Part shown: in pieces, positions 8,746-17,343 of the stretch
Layout: each line of letters opens with the position of its first letter
How positions within the stretch are numbered: position 1 is the stretch's first letter
Source of the DNA: JBDGYW01 sp964580055
Lineage (GTDB): Bacteria > Gemmatimonadota > Gemmatimonadetes > Gemmatimonadales > GWC2-71-9
Reading direction: 5' to 3'
DNA: 64,000 bases
Assembly (NCBI GenBank): GCA_964580055.1
Contig: CAZOJI010000020.1
Coordinates: forward strand, 1 to 64,000
The notes under the pieces: model-generated
The model's input: only the letters and a program-made list of their open reading frames with translations
Told to the model about the DNA's origin: nothing
The model's database searches: none
Program-made: the position numbers and the translations under genes

Positions 8746-8876
8746 CACCGGCAACCGCATGCGGCCGGCCGCGTGATTGTGTATCCTGTGAGATGCGATT
8801 TTTTGAACCCGGCGTTTGGTCTATCAACCTGACGACGCCGAATTCGGAGAAACCATCCTAGGTTCACAGGACGGCG

Positions 8877-11800
8877 GTGCACATGGATAGTCGCGATAGC
8901 GCAGTCGAGAAACGAAAGGGCATATGCGGTATCTGCCCTGCAGGGTGTTGGGTAGAAGTTGGTGTCCGCGACGGTCGACTCGTGAGCATCGAGGCCGACA
9001 AGGGGCATCCGCTGGGAATGATATGTCGTCGCGGCGAACATGCTCCTGAGATCGTTCATTCCGACCACCGGCTCCGCTATCCGCAGCGTCGTGTTGGGCC
9101 GAAAGGCACCCACGAGTTCGAGCGAATCTCATGGGACGAAGCTTTCGAGACCATCGTTGCCAACCTGGAGAGAATCAAGCGCGAATCCGGTCCCGAAGCG
9201 GTCTCCATATACACGGGTCGGGGGGCATTCGAGCTGTCGCTGTGCGACATCTACCAGCCGAGAGAAGCCGTCGTCTCCTCGGCATCCAACGTGCTGTTTC
9301 CATTCGGGTCGCCCAACACGATGGGAGTCGGCGCCCTCTGTTACGTATCGTTTGCCGTCATCGCCCCGCATGTGACGATGGGGCGGATGCTCGTGAACAT
9401 GTTCTCGGACATCGAGAACGCGGAGTTGTTGGTGGTCTGGGGAGCCAACCCGGCAACGGATTCGCCACCGCTCGACATGTTCCGGCTGGAAGCGGCCGTG
9501 GCGCGCGGCGCCGATGTAGTCGTAATCGATCCGCGCAGGACCGAAACCGCTCGCAGAACCGGAGCCGAGTGGATCCCGATACGACCGGGCACGGATGGCG
9601 CTCTGGCACTCGGGATGATCGCGGTAATGATCGAGGAAGATCTGCACGACGAAGACTTCGCCGAGGAATGGTGTTTGGGATTCGACGAGCTAGCGCGCTA
9701 TGTTCAGCACTTCACTCCGGATGTGGTGGAGGAAATAACCGGCGTCCCGCCGGAAACGACGAGAAGACTCGCCAGGCGGATATGCAACGCTACGGGCGCG
9801 TGTCCTATCATGTACACCGGCCTCGAGTACTCCAATAGCGGAATCCAGGCTATTCGTGCGGTGCAGACACTCTTCGCTCTAGCCGGACAGCTGGACATAC
9901 CCGGGGGGATCGGCCTGGCGATGCGGGATACTCAATTCCCCGTGAATCGTTCCACCAACCTTTCGAACCCGGACATCGGTAGAGCTGTGGCACGCGACAG
10001 GTTCCCGGTCTACAGCGACTATCGCGGCGAGTCGCACGCCATCGGACTCGTCGATGCGGTGCTCAACTCCGACCCGTACAAGATCCGAGGCCTGATTGTC
10101 GATGGCGGGTCGATTCTGACTTCCTGGCCTCAGACGCAGGTATGGCGCGAAACCCTGTCGAAGCTCGACTTCCTGGTATGCATCGACCGGCAAATGACCG
10201 CCGACGCCGCATACGCGGACATCGTGTTGCCGGCCACAACGATGTTCGAGTTGAGTTCGTACATGGTCTATGGCCCGATCTTCAGGTTGCGGGAGAGAAT
10301 GGTAGAACCGGTGGGGGAGGCAAGGAGCGACTACCTGATAATGGCGGAGTTGGCCCAGCGTTTGGGCTACGGCGATCTGTATCCACAGACCGAGGAAGCC
10401 GTGATACGCCACGTACTCGAAGGGTCAGGCTACACCTTGGAGGATGTTCGGGAAGCCGGTGGATGGGTGAAGCTGCCCACGCCGATGATGGACTACAAGA
10501 AGTGGCAGAAGGGTGGTCTGCGGCCTGACGGAAAACCCGGGTTCGACACACCGACCGGCAAGTTCGAAATCCACTCGACCATACTAGATGACTACGGGTT
10601 CGAGCCGTTGCCGAAGTACACGGAGCCGAAGGAGGGGCCGATGGGAACTCCCGAGTTGGCAAAACAGTTCCCATTGGTGTTCAATTCGGGCGCACGCACG
10701 CAGACGGCATTCCGCTCGCAGCACCACGGGATCGAGGGTCTGCTTTCCGATCATCCGGAACCGACGGTAGAGATGAATGTGGTGGATGCGGAGCAACGGT
10801 CGATCGAGACTGGAGACCTGGTCGAGGTTCGTTCTCCCCGCGGTGCCGTACCGTTTCGGGCCGTGGTGGCCGAAAATATCGCGAGGGGAGCTGTCGAGTG
10901 CAGTATGGGTGGCGGAACTCCGGTCGGTCCCAAACCATGGCGGGAATGGAACGCAAATCTGCTCACGGATTTGTCCAACTACGACGAAATATCGGGTTTC
11001 CCGGTTTACAAAGCCCTGCTTTGCGAAGTCAGCAAACTCGAGGATGGCGAGGGGTTGTCTGTCTCAGACGGTAGGGCCTGTGGATCTCTGGGGGTCGCCG
11101 AACCGGCAATCAAACGTGTGGAAGTCGTGCCTCGTGAGAATCGCGTATACCTCGACAACAATGCCACCAGCCCGGTGGCCGCGGAGGTGCGCGAAGCCAT
11201 GCTGCCCTACCTGGACAACCATATAGGAAACCCGTCGAGCATTCACGGAATCGGACGTGAAGCTCGCGAAGCCATGGAGAAGGCACGCCGGCAGATAGCG
11301 GCGCTGATCAACTGTCGCCCCAGGAGGCTCGTCTTCACCGGCGGAGGCTCAGAGGCCGACAACCTGGCGCTCAAGGGGATTGCGACGGCGCACGGCAAAC
11401 CGGGTGACCATATCATCACATCTTCGATCGAGCACCCAGCGATACTGGAAACCTGTCGCAGTTTGGAAGCATTGGGGTTCAGGGTCACTTACCTATCGGC
11501 CGATGAGTACGGGCGCGTACATCCCGAAGAACTGGAGCGTTCGATCACTGATGACACGCTGCTGGTGTCGATCATGATGGCAAACAACGAGGTGGGTACG
11601 ATCGCGCCGATCAAGGAACTCTGCACGATCGCCCACGAAAACGGGGCGTTGTTTCACACCGACGCCGTGCAGGCAGTTGGAAAGATCCCCGTCGATGTCG
11701 AATACCTCGATGTAGACCTGCTTACACTCACGGCGCACAAGTTCCATGGTCCCAAGGGCGTCGGTGCCCTCTACGTTCGGAAGGGGCTTTCCCTGGATCC

Positions 11801-12296
11801 TCTGGTTCACGGTGGCAAGCAGGAAAGCGGCTTGCGTGCCGGTACGGAGAACATCCCAGGTATAGTCGGGTTGGGAAAGGCGGCGGATCTGGCGAAGCAC
11901 GCGGTTCGGGATAAGGACGGTGTCAGGGAATTGCGAGATAGGCTGGAAGAGATGATTCGCGAACAAGTGCCCGACGCAGTGCTGAACGGCCATCCCACTG
12001 AACGGACTCCAAATACGCTCAACCTGACACTGCCCGATCTGCGTGGCGAATCGCTGGTGGTTGCTCTCGACATGCATGGGATCTCGCTGTCGTCCGGTTC
12101 AGCCTGCAAAGCCGGGTCGCCCGAACCCACTCACGTGCTGATCGCCATGGGTCGCAGCGAAGCCCAAGCTCACTGCTCGGTGAGATTCTCGTTGTCCCGC
12201 TTCACCACGGCAGACGAAATCGAGCGAACCGGTGCCGCATTGGAGAAGGTGTTGGATGAGATGCGGACAACGGTGAGGTTCTTGCCATGTAAATGA
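8877..12296 (+). CDS. Molybdopterin oxidoreductase fused to cysteine desulfurase
   Basis: A single 1139-residue frame with two complete enzymes. Residues 1-730 form a bis-MGD molybdoenzyme of the DMSO-reductase superfamily: a [4Fe-4S] site Cys17/20/24/50 (CGICPAGC...CRRG), the catalytic region with Cys155 as candidate Mo ligand (GALCYVS), and the dinucleotide-binding domain at about 600-720. Residues about 752-1136 are a group I NifS/IscS-type desulfurase: YLDNNATSP at 758, PLP Lys955 (AHKFHGPKG), GLRAGTEN and active Cys1077 (SSGSACKAGS). There is no linker stop or frame change. IscS-derived sulfur is needed to sulfurate Mo-bis-MGD in formate dehydrogenases (via FdhD), so the fusion may supply its own sulfur; this is inference. 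Start GTG 8877 or ATG 8883, both after AGGA. The substrate is unknown and no partner subunit is nearby. Confidence 0.93.
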   Translation: MHMDSRDSAVEKRKGICGICPAGCWVEVGVRDGRLVSIEADKGHPLGMICRRGEHAPEIVHSDHRLRYPQRRVGPKGTHEFERISWDEAFETIVANLERIKRESGPEAVSIYTGRGAFELSLCDIYQPREAVVSSASNVLFPFGSPNTMGVGALCYVSFAVIAPHVTMGRMLVNMFSDIENAELLVVWGANPATDSPPLDMFRLEAAVARGADVVVIDPRRTETARRTGAEWIPIRPGTDGALALGMIAVMIEEDLHDEDFAEEWCLGFDELARYVQHFTPDVVEEITGVPPETTRRLARRICNATGACPIMYTGLEYSNSGIQAIRAVQTLFALAGQLDIPGGIGLAMRDTQFPVNRSTNLSNPDIGRAVARDRFPVYSDYRGESHAIGLVDAVLNSDPYKIRGLIVDGGSILTSWPQTQVWRETLSKLDFLVCIDRQMTADAAYADIVLPATTMFELSSYMVYGPIFRLRERMVEPVGEARSDYLIMAELAQRLGYGDLYPQTEEAVIRHVLEGSGYTLEDVREAGGWVKLPTPMMDYKKWQKGGLRPDGKPGFDTPTGKFEIHSTILDDYGFEPLPKYTEPKEGPMGTPELAKQFPLVFNSGARTQTAFRSQHHGIEGLLSDHPEPTVEMNVVDAEQRSIETGDLVEVRSPRGAVPFRAVVAENIARGAVECSMGGGTPVGPKPWREWNANLLTDLSNYDEISGFPVYKALLCEVSKLEDGEGLSVSDGRACGSLGVAEPAIKRVEVVPRENRVYLDNNATSPVAAEVREAMLPYLDNHIGNPSSIHGIGREAREAMEKARRQIAALINCRPRRLVFTGGGSEADNLALKGIATAHGKPGDHIITSSIEHPAILETCRSLEALGFRVTYLSADEYGRVHPEELERSITDDTLLVSIMMANNEVGTIAPIKELCTIAHENGALFHTDAVQAVGKIPVDVEYLDVDLLTLTAHKFHGPKGVGALYVRKGLSLDPLVHGGKQESGLRAGTENIPGIVGLGKAADLAKHAVRDKDGVRELRDRLEEMIREQVPDAVLNGHPTERTPNTLNLTLPDLRGESLVVALDMHGISLSSGSACKAGSPEPTHVLIAMGRSEAQAHCSVRFSLSRFTTADEIERTGAALEKVLDEMRTTVRFLPCK

Positions 12297-12467
12297 GGAG
12301 CCGAGCCGAACGAGGAGAGGTCGGTGGCGCCACTTACCGGCTCAATGTGGCGGACCTATCTTTGCCGCTGCTGGTACTGTTCCTCCGGCAGTCATGACGC
12401 TGATGGCTGTTGATCGAACTCGGTGTTCGGTGCCATCCGATCACCGCCTCACGAGAGGTTGATAGCG

Positions 12468-15341
12468 ATGTTTCCCATACTCCTTGTCCTGTTCTCTCTC
12501 TTACCGCAGGAACCCGGCACCGTGGTTCTCGCACAGCGAGGAATCCGCAACCCGGCGCTCTCACCAGCCGGTCGCATCGTTTACGAACTCGATGGTGATC
12601 TGTGGGTGGCCGACGTGCAGTTCCACTCCACGCACCTTTACCGGGACAACAATGTGCAATCCGTCCCCGAGATTGGGGTTCCCAAACGTGTGACATCCGG
12701 TCCGGCATGGGACAGGCAGCCCGCTTGGACTCCCGACGGCAGAGCGATCGTATTCTCGTCGGATCGAAACGGTACAGTGGATCTCTGGAGTGCGCGTCTG
12801 AATGAAGACGGTGGTGCCGAACAATTGCGTGCATTGACGAGTTCGCCGGAGATCGAAGGAGAGCCCAATGTCGACGCAGACGGCACCATCGTGTTCGTAC
12901 GAGGCTCTGACCAAACAGCCGACCTCTGGCTGCGCTTTCCCGACGGCCGGGAAAGCAATCTCACAACGGCTCCCGGAGGAGAGCTGTCCCCGGTCTTTTC
13001 GCCGGACGGAGGGTCGGTCGCGTACGTGGCTGTGAACGGAAGTGGGAGACAACTCAGAGTCAGATACCTGGATGCAGGCCGGGATGAGCTAGTGGTTGCC
13101 GACGCCGCCGTGGAACATCCTGCCTGGTCGCCTGACGGCGAGAAGTTGGCGTTTGCAACACGGTCGGCAAAACGCGGGGTATGGGTAACACCGAGAGACG
13201 GCGCCTACGTCAATCTCTTGACAGAACAGGCCGCCACCGCTTCGTGGTCAAGAGATGGGAATTGGCTCGTTCTGGCTTCGCTGCCTCATACGGATCTGGG
13301 ATACAATGGAGATCCTCAACGCCTGAGTTCAATGCCCGGCCGCGAGGCGCTGATGAACGAGGGAACACTGTCGGTGATCCCAGTGCCGCCACTGCCGGGG
13401 AGCAATCCGGTCCAGCTTCCCGTGGCGGCTCCGGTACAGCGTTCGGAGCGATACGCACAGGCGTTCGATCGCTTCTGGGAGCGGATGGACGACCTCTACT
13501 ACGAGCGCAGCGGTGGAGCCGCGTGGCACCGAATGAGGTCGCAATACCGTCCCCGAGCGCTGCGCGCAATCTCCGATTCCGCGCTAGACGAGTTGATCTA
13601 CGAAATACTGCGCCGGAGACCTCCGCTCCGAGATGAGGTGCGCGGCAGCGCCGCTGTCTCGAGTGCACACGAGTTGGCGTCCGCCGCTGGGGCTGAAATG
13701 TTGCGACGCGGTGGGAACGTGGTCGATGCGGCGGTGGCGACGTCGTTCGCCATAGGGGTGGTCGAACCGGACGCGAGCGGAGTCGGTGGCTATGGAGAGA
13801 TGGTCCTCTACCTCAATGGGATGGAGGAGCCGGTAGTGATTGAGTTCCTCACCCGTGTTCCTGAGCAGGCGGGGCTGGACAACGGGGCGCTACTGGTGGA
13901 CGGCCGTCTACCCGTGGATGGCCCGGTGCTGGCGAACGTTCCCGGAACGGTCGCGGGGATGCGGAAGGCCTGGGAAGACTACGGAAGCGGGAACCTGGAC
14001 TGGGCCGAGTTGCTGCAGCCTTCGATACGTCTGGCCGAAAGCGGTTTTGCACTGGATAATGCCTTCCCAACCACGTTGGCACGTGAACGCAATCGCTTCG
14101 CAAAATACGAGAGCAGCATGCGGTTGTTCTTCCCTGACGGTCAGCCGCTTCAACCCGGTGACACGCTGAAGAACCCGGACCTTGCCTGGACGTTGCGCCA
14201 AATAGCCGACGGCGGAGCCGATGCCTTCTATCGTGGTGAGATCGCCAAGCGCATGGTTGCAGATCTGAGAGGTTTGGGCAACGCCATGACTATGCACGAT
14301 ATGGCGCGCTACTTCGCGGTTGAGAGGGAGCCAATCCGCGGCACCTACCACGGTCACACGGTCTATTCATCTGCACCGGCCGCCAGCGGCGGTGTGTCCC
14401 TCGTGACGAAGCTCAATCTGCTGGAGCACACGAGATCCTCCGGGCTTTACCGCGACCATGCGGCAACTCTGCACGCAATGATCGAGGCATGGAAGCTGAC
14501 TCCATCGACCGCGGGGAGACTCGCCGATCCCAGCTTGTGGCCCGTGGATCTGGAGCCCGTGTTGGACCGCAACAAGGCGCGGGCAACATGGCAACACTGT
14601 TTCGATCCCGACCGCGCAACGGGCCCGGAAGACTTGCGACGGACCAGTGATGGAGATCCGGTCTGCGCAAATGAGTACGAAGTCGGATTCTCGTGGGGCG
14701 AGTCGCCTCAGGATTGTGATGTGGCTGACGATCCTCACTGCCGCGCGACAGGAACGACGGCGTTCACAGTTGCTGACGGAGACGGCGACATCGTGGCTGT
14801 AACGCAGACGCTGGGCACTTGGGGGGGCAACTTCTATGTCACGCCCGGCCTCGGATTCATCTACAATGACAAGTTGCGGTCATACCGCACCGACCCGGAG
14901 GCTTACGGTGCCCGGCTGCCCTATGCGCGCAACGGAACCAGCATCGCACCAACGCTCGTTTTCGCGGGAACCGGCTCAGAGCAGCGTCCCAGCTTTGCGG
15001 TTGCCGCAGCGGGCAACGCCTGGATTACGTCCGCTGTCTACCAGGTGTTGGTGGCAATGGTGGATCACGGTCTCGGTCCTCAAGATGCCCTGGAACTACC
15101 GAGGTTTCTCGTGAGATCGGGGCGTGGAAATGGGAGCGGCCGTGAGGTAATGGTTCAACTAGAGGACGGTTTCTCATCAGACGTGATCCGCGGGCTGAGC
15201 CGGCTCGGCCACGACTACCAGTTGGTCTCTCTGCTCGGCGAATTGCGGATGGGATACGGTGCCGCGGTACTGATCGACGGCGACATGGTACTGGCAGGCG
15301 GCGACCCACGGCGGTCAGGCGGGGCCGTGGCGGTGAGGTAG
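12468..15341 (+). CDS. Tricorn-like propeller/C1 domain fused to gamma-glutamyltransferase
   Basis: 957 residues. The signal peptide is at residues 1-22. TolB/tricorn-type beta-propeller repeats (PALSPAGRIVY, PAWTPDGRAIVF, PVFSPDGGSVAY, PAWSPDGEKLAF) cover about 25-290. Residues about 330-400 (FDRFWERMDDLYYE...LIYEILRR) look like the C1 domain of tricorn-like peptidases. From about 405 on it is a whole gamma-glutamyltransferase: GGNVVDAAVATSFA, then the autoprocessing site with Thr763/Thr764 (ATGTTAFTVAD) that starts the small subunit. The catalytic serine peptidase part of tricorn is absent. ATG 12468 follows GAGAGG. It probably acts in the periplasm on gamma-glutamyl compounds such as glutathione, with the propeller gating access; the latter is inference. 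Confidence 0.88.
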   Translation: MFPILLVLFSLLPQEPGTVVLAQRGIRNPALSPAGRIVYELDGDLWVADVQFHSTHLYRDNNVQSVPEIGVPKRVTSGPAWDRQPAWTPDGRAIVFSSDRNGTVDLWSARLNEDGGAEQLRALTSSPEIEGEPNVDADGTIVFVRGSDQTADLWLRFPDGRESNLTTAPGGELSPVFSPDGGSVAYVAVNGSGRQLRVRYLDAGRDELVVADAAVEHPAWSPDGEKLAFATRSAKRGVWVTPRDGAYVNLLTEQAATASWSRDGNWLVLASLPHTDLGYNGDPQRLSSMPGREALMNEGTLSVIPVPPLPGSNPVQLPVAAPVQRSERYAQAFDRFWERMDDLYYERSGGAAWHRMRSQYRPRALRAISDSALDELIYEILRRRPPLRDEVRGSAAVSSAHELASAAGAEMLRRGGNVVDAAVATSFAIGVVEPDASGVGGYGEMVLYLNGMEEPVVIEFLTRVPEQAGLDNGALLVDGRLPVDGPVLANVPGTVAGMRKAWEDYGSGNLDWAELLQPSIRLAESGFALDNAFPTTLARERNRFAKYESSMRLFFPDGQPLQPGDTLKNPDLAWTLRQIADGGADAFYRGEIAKRMVADLRGLGNAMTMHDMARYFAVEREPIRGTYHGHTVYSSAPAASGGVSLVTKLNLLEHTRSSGLYRDHAATLHAMIEAWKLTPSTAGRLADPSLWPVDLEPVLDRNKARATWQHCFDPDRATGPEDLRRTSDGDPVCANEYEVGFSWGESPQDCDVADDPHCRATGTTAFTVADGDGDIVAVTQTLGTWGGNFYVTPGLGFIYNDKLRSYRTDPEAYGARLPYARNGTSIAPTLVFAGTGSEQRPSFAVAAAGNAWITSAVYQVLVAMVDHGLGPQDALELPRFLVRSGRGNGSGREVMVQLEDGFSSDVIRGLSRLGHDYQLVSLLGELRMGYGAAVLIDGDMVLAGGDPRRSGGAVAVR

Positions 15342-15360
15342 GGGAAGCTCGTGGTCGAGA

Positions 15361-15789
15361 CTAGGACCATTCGCCTGACGGTTCGTGTTCTCCAGTGTCC
15401 AGCAGCGGGGCAGGGGCTTCGCTGCCAGGAGATTGCAGCTCCACCAAACGGTGCTGCAGGAATTCGGCAAGCTCCGCCGCATCGGCCCTGTCCTTGCGCT
15501 TGATACGAAGGATGATGGTACCGTGTTTGTTTCCGGGGACCTTCTCGAACAGCTTCATGCTCCTCGCGCGTATCTCCAGCTTTGCCTTGAAGAGTCCCTT
15601 CTTGAAAGCGATCGACGATACGTCGTCGGGAAGCATTGCGATTTCTGCAACGCCGGAACTGTATGCACCTATAAATGCATCCTTGGACTCGAATTCCAGC
15701 ACGAGCCGGCCCTCTCGTAGCCCGAGCAACCCGAATGTCTCTGTCAAGATGGCGTCCGGGGTGTGCAATTGAACGGGGATGCTATCCAT
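15361..15789 (-). CDS. Hypothetical protein, PH-like fold possible
   Basis: 142 residues without signal peptide or membrane segment. The alternating beta pattern (LVLEFESKDAFIG, FKAKLEIRARSMKLF, HGTIILRIKRKDR) followed by one amphipathic helix (AAELAEFLQHRLVEL) resembles bacterial PH-like domains. No catalytic motif is visible and I do not recognise a named family. The end is disordered and acidic. It converges on the gamma-glutamyltransferase fusion with only 19 bases between stops. Confidence 0.7.
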   Translation of the reverse strand: MDSIPVQLHTPDAILTETFGLLGLREGRLVLEFESKDAFIGAYSSGVAEIAMLPDDVSSIAFKKGLFKAKLEIRARSMKLFEKVPGNKHGTIILRIKRKDRADAAELAEFLQHRLVELQSPGSEAPAPLLDTGEHEPSGEWS

Positions 15790-15893
15790 GATCGCGAAAG
15801 ATAGAACGCATACGAGCCAATGTTCAACTCGCTCGCGATGAACGATTCATGGACGCTGTTGTGCTGGATTGATTGCAGCGGTACACTGTTGCG

Positions 15894-17051
15894 ATGATTA
15901 CCGACCCCCGCGCCGTACTATTCGTACTTTCGCTGGTTGTTGTTGTCTCGATCTACCTGGAGAGACGCGTGCGTTTGTGCCGTTCACTGGGAGCGGCGCT
16001 GGTTGCACTGCTGCTCGGAATGGTCCTGTCCAACGTTGGTCTGATACCGGGCAACTCACCGACATACGATTTCCTGATCGGCCCGGGCGTGAGCGTCGGT
16101 ATTGCGCTGATTCTGTTCAATGTGAGCATTCGCTCGATTCTGGATGCGGGTCCGCGAATGCTCGCAGCTTTCTCATTGGGTGCCGTTGGGACCGCGGTCG
16201 GTGCCGTGATCGGTGCGCTGACACTCTCCGGACTCGTGGGGCCTGAAACCTGGAAACTCGCTGGGCAGTTCACCGGAACGTACACGGGCGGCGGAGTGAA
16301 CTTCGCTGCTTTGGGGCAGGCCCTGGACACCAGTCCCCACATGTTTTCCGCGGCGATTGCGGCAGACGTCATGCTCACCGCCATATGGATGGCAACATGC
16401 CTCGCCGTGCCGGTCCTGCTCGGGCGAACGAAGAAAGAGGTGCAGACTCCTGCTGACCCGCAACCCGTCGAGGAAGGCTCGAAAACACAGACATTGGAAC
16501 ACGCGCTCTCGAGTAGCGGCCGACCCATTCTCATCGCCGACGCGGCTGCACTGGTTGCTCTTGCGATAGGCACGGTCTGGGGAGCGAGCAAGCTCGCGGA
16601 ACTGTTTTCGTTTCTGCCGGAGGTTCTCTGGCTAACGACATTGGTATTGATCGTGGCTCAGATTCCGGCAGTGAAGGCGATTGCCGGGGGGGCGCTGTTC
16701 GGCAACTACCTCATTCTGTTGTTTCTCGCGGGAAATGGGGCGCAATCGGTGGTGGCCAATATCGTCGCAGTGGGGCCCGCCGTATTCTACTTCGCACTGA
16801 TTACGGTGGCGTTGCACGGCGCGGTGATCTTCGGGGCCGGCATGCTGTTTCGCATCGATTTGCCCACATTGGCGGTGGCATCGCAGGCGAACGTTGGAGG
16901 GGCAGCGTCGGCAATGGCTATCGCGGGCGCGCGCGGTTATGCCGATCGCCTTCTTCCGGGCGTCGCGGTTGGCTTGCTCGGCTACGCGATGGGCAACTAC
17001 GTCGGGTTTGTAATCGCTGGGCTGATGAAAGGGATGCTTGGAGCAGGGTGA
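15894..17051 (+). CDS. DUF819 family integral membrane protein
   Basis: 385 residues with about ten hydrophobic segments in two halves split by a polar loop near residues 180-215. Glycine-rich motifs GTYTGGGVNFAALG and ASQANVGGAASAMA near the ends of the halves are typical of DUF819 (YjcL-like) proteins, which resemble transporters with inverted repeats. The substrate is unknown. ATG 15894 gives the best start; the upstream TTG adds 7 residues without gain. It is divergent from the hypothetical gene at its left with a 104-base gap. Confidence 0.88.
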   Translation: MITDPRAVLFVLSLVVVVSIYLERRVRLCRSLGAALVALLLGMVLSNVGLIPGNSPTYDFLIGPGVSVGIALILFNVSIRSILDAGPRMLAAFSLGAVGTAVGAVIGALTLSGLVGPETWKLAGQFTGTYTGGGVNFAALGQALDTSPHMFSAAIAADVMLTAIWMATCLAVPVLLGRTKKEVQTPADPQPVEEGSKTQTLEHALSSSGRPILIADAAALVALAIGTVWGASKLAELFSFLPEVLWLTTLVLIVAQIPAVKAIAGGALFGNYLILLFLAGNGAQSVVANIVAVGPAVFYFALITVALHGAVIFGAGMLFRIDLPTLAVASQANVGGAASAMAIAGARGYADRLLPGVAVGLLGYAMGNYVGFVIAGLMKGMLGAG

Positions 17052-17343
17052 ATGGAAGCCTGCAACTGACGGCCGGAAACTCTCGGTTGTCGGTTGCCAC
17101 CCTCCAGTCGACGCCCATAGAAACCGTTTCACAGCACGGTAGAGCCGCGTCTTGCAACAGGTTATGAACGAAGGACGTGTTTCCGGTGGCTAGCGCTGAA
17201 ACATCCCGCCTTCGAAAACACCGGCAAGCGTCCTGCGGCGCACGTCCTGCTCCCATTCGCATGACTATGTAATACGAGGCGCACGACGCGGTTTCCAGTG
17301 CCCAGGTTTACATTTTACCCCCTACGTCGATAATCTCCCTTAC

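Noticed and set aside
8877..12296. Two separate genes wrongly joined
   Set aside because: The frame is continuous, with no stop. I see no good ribosome site with a start codon before the desulfurase part. The intervening residues (700-755) read as protein.
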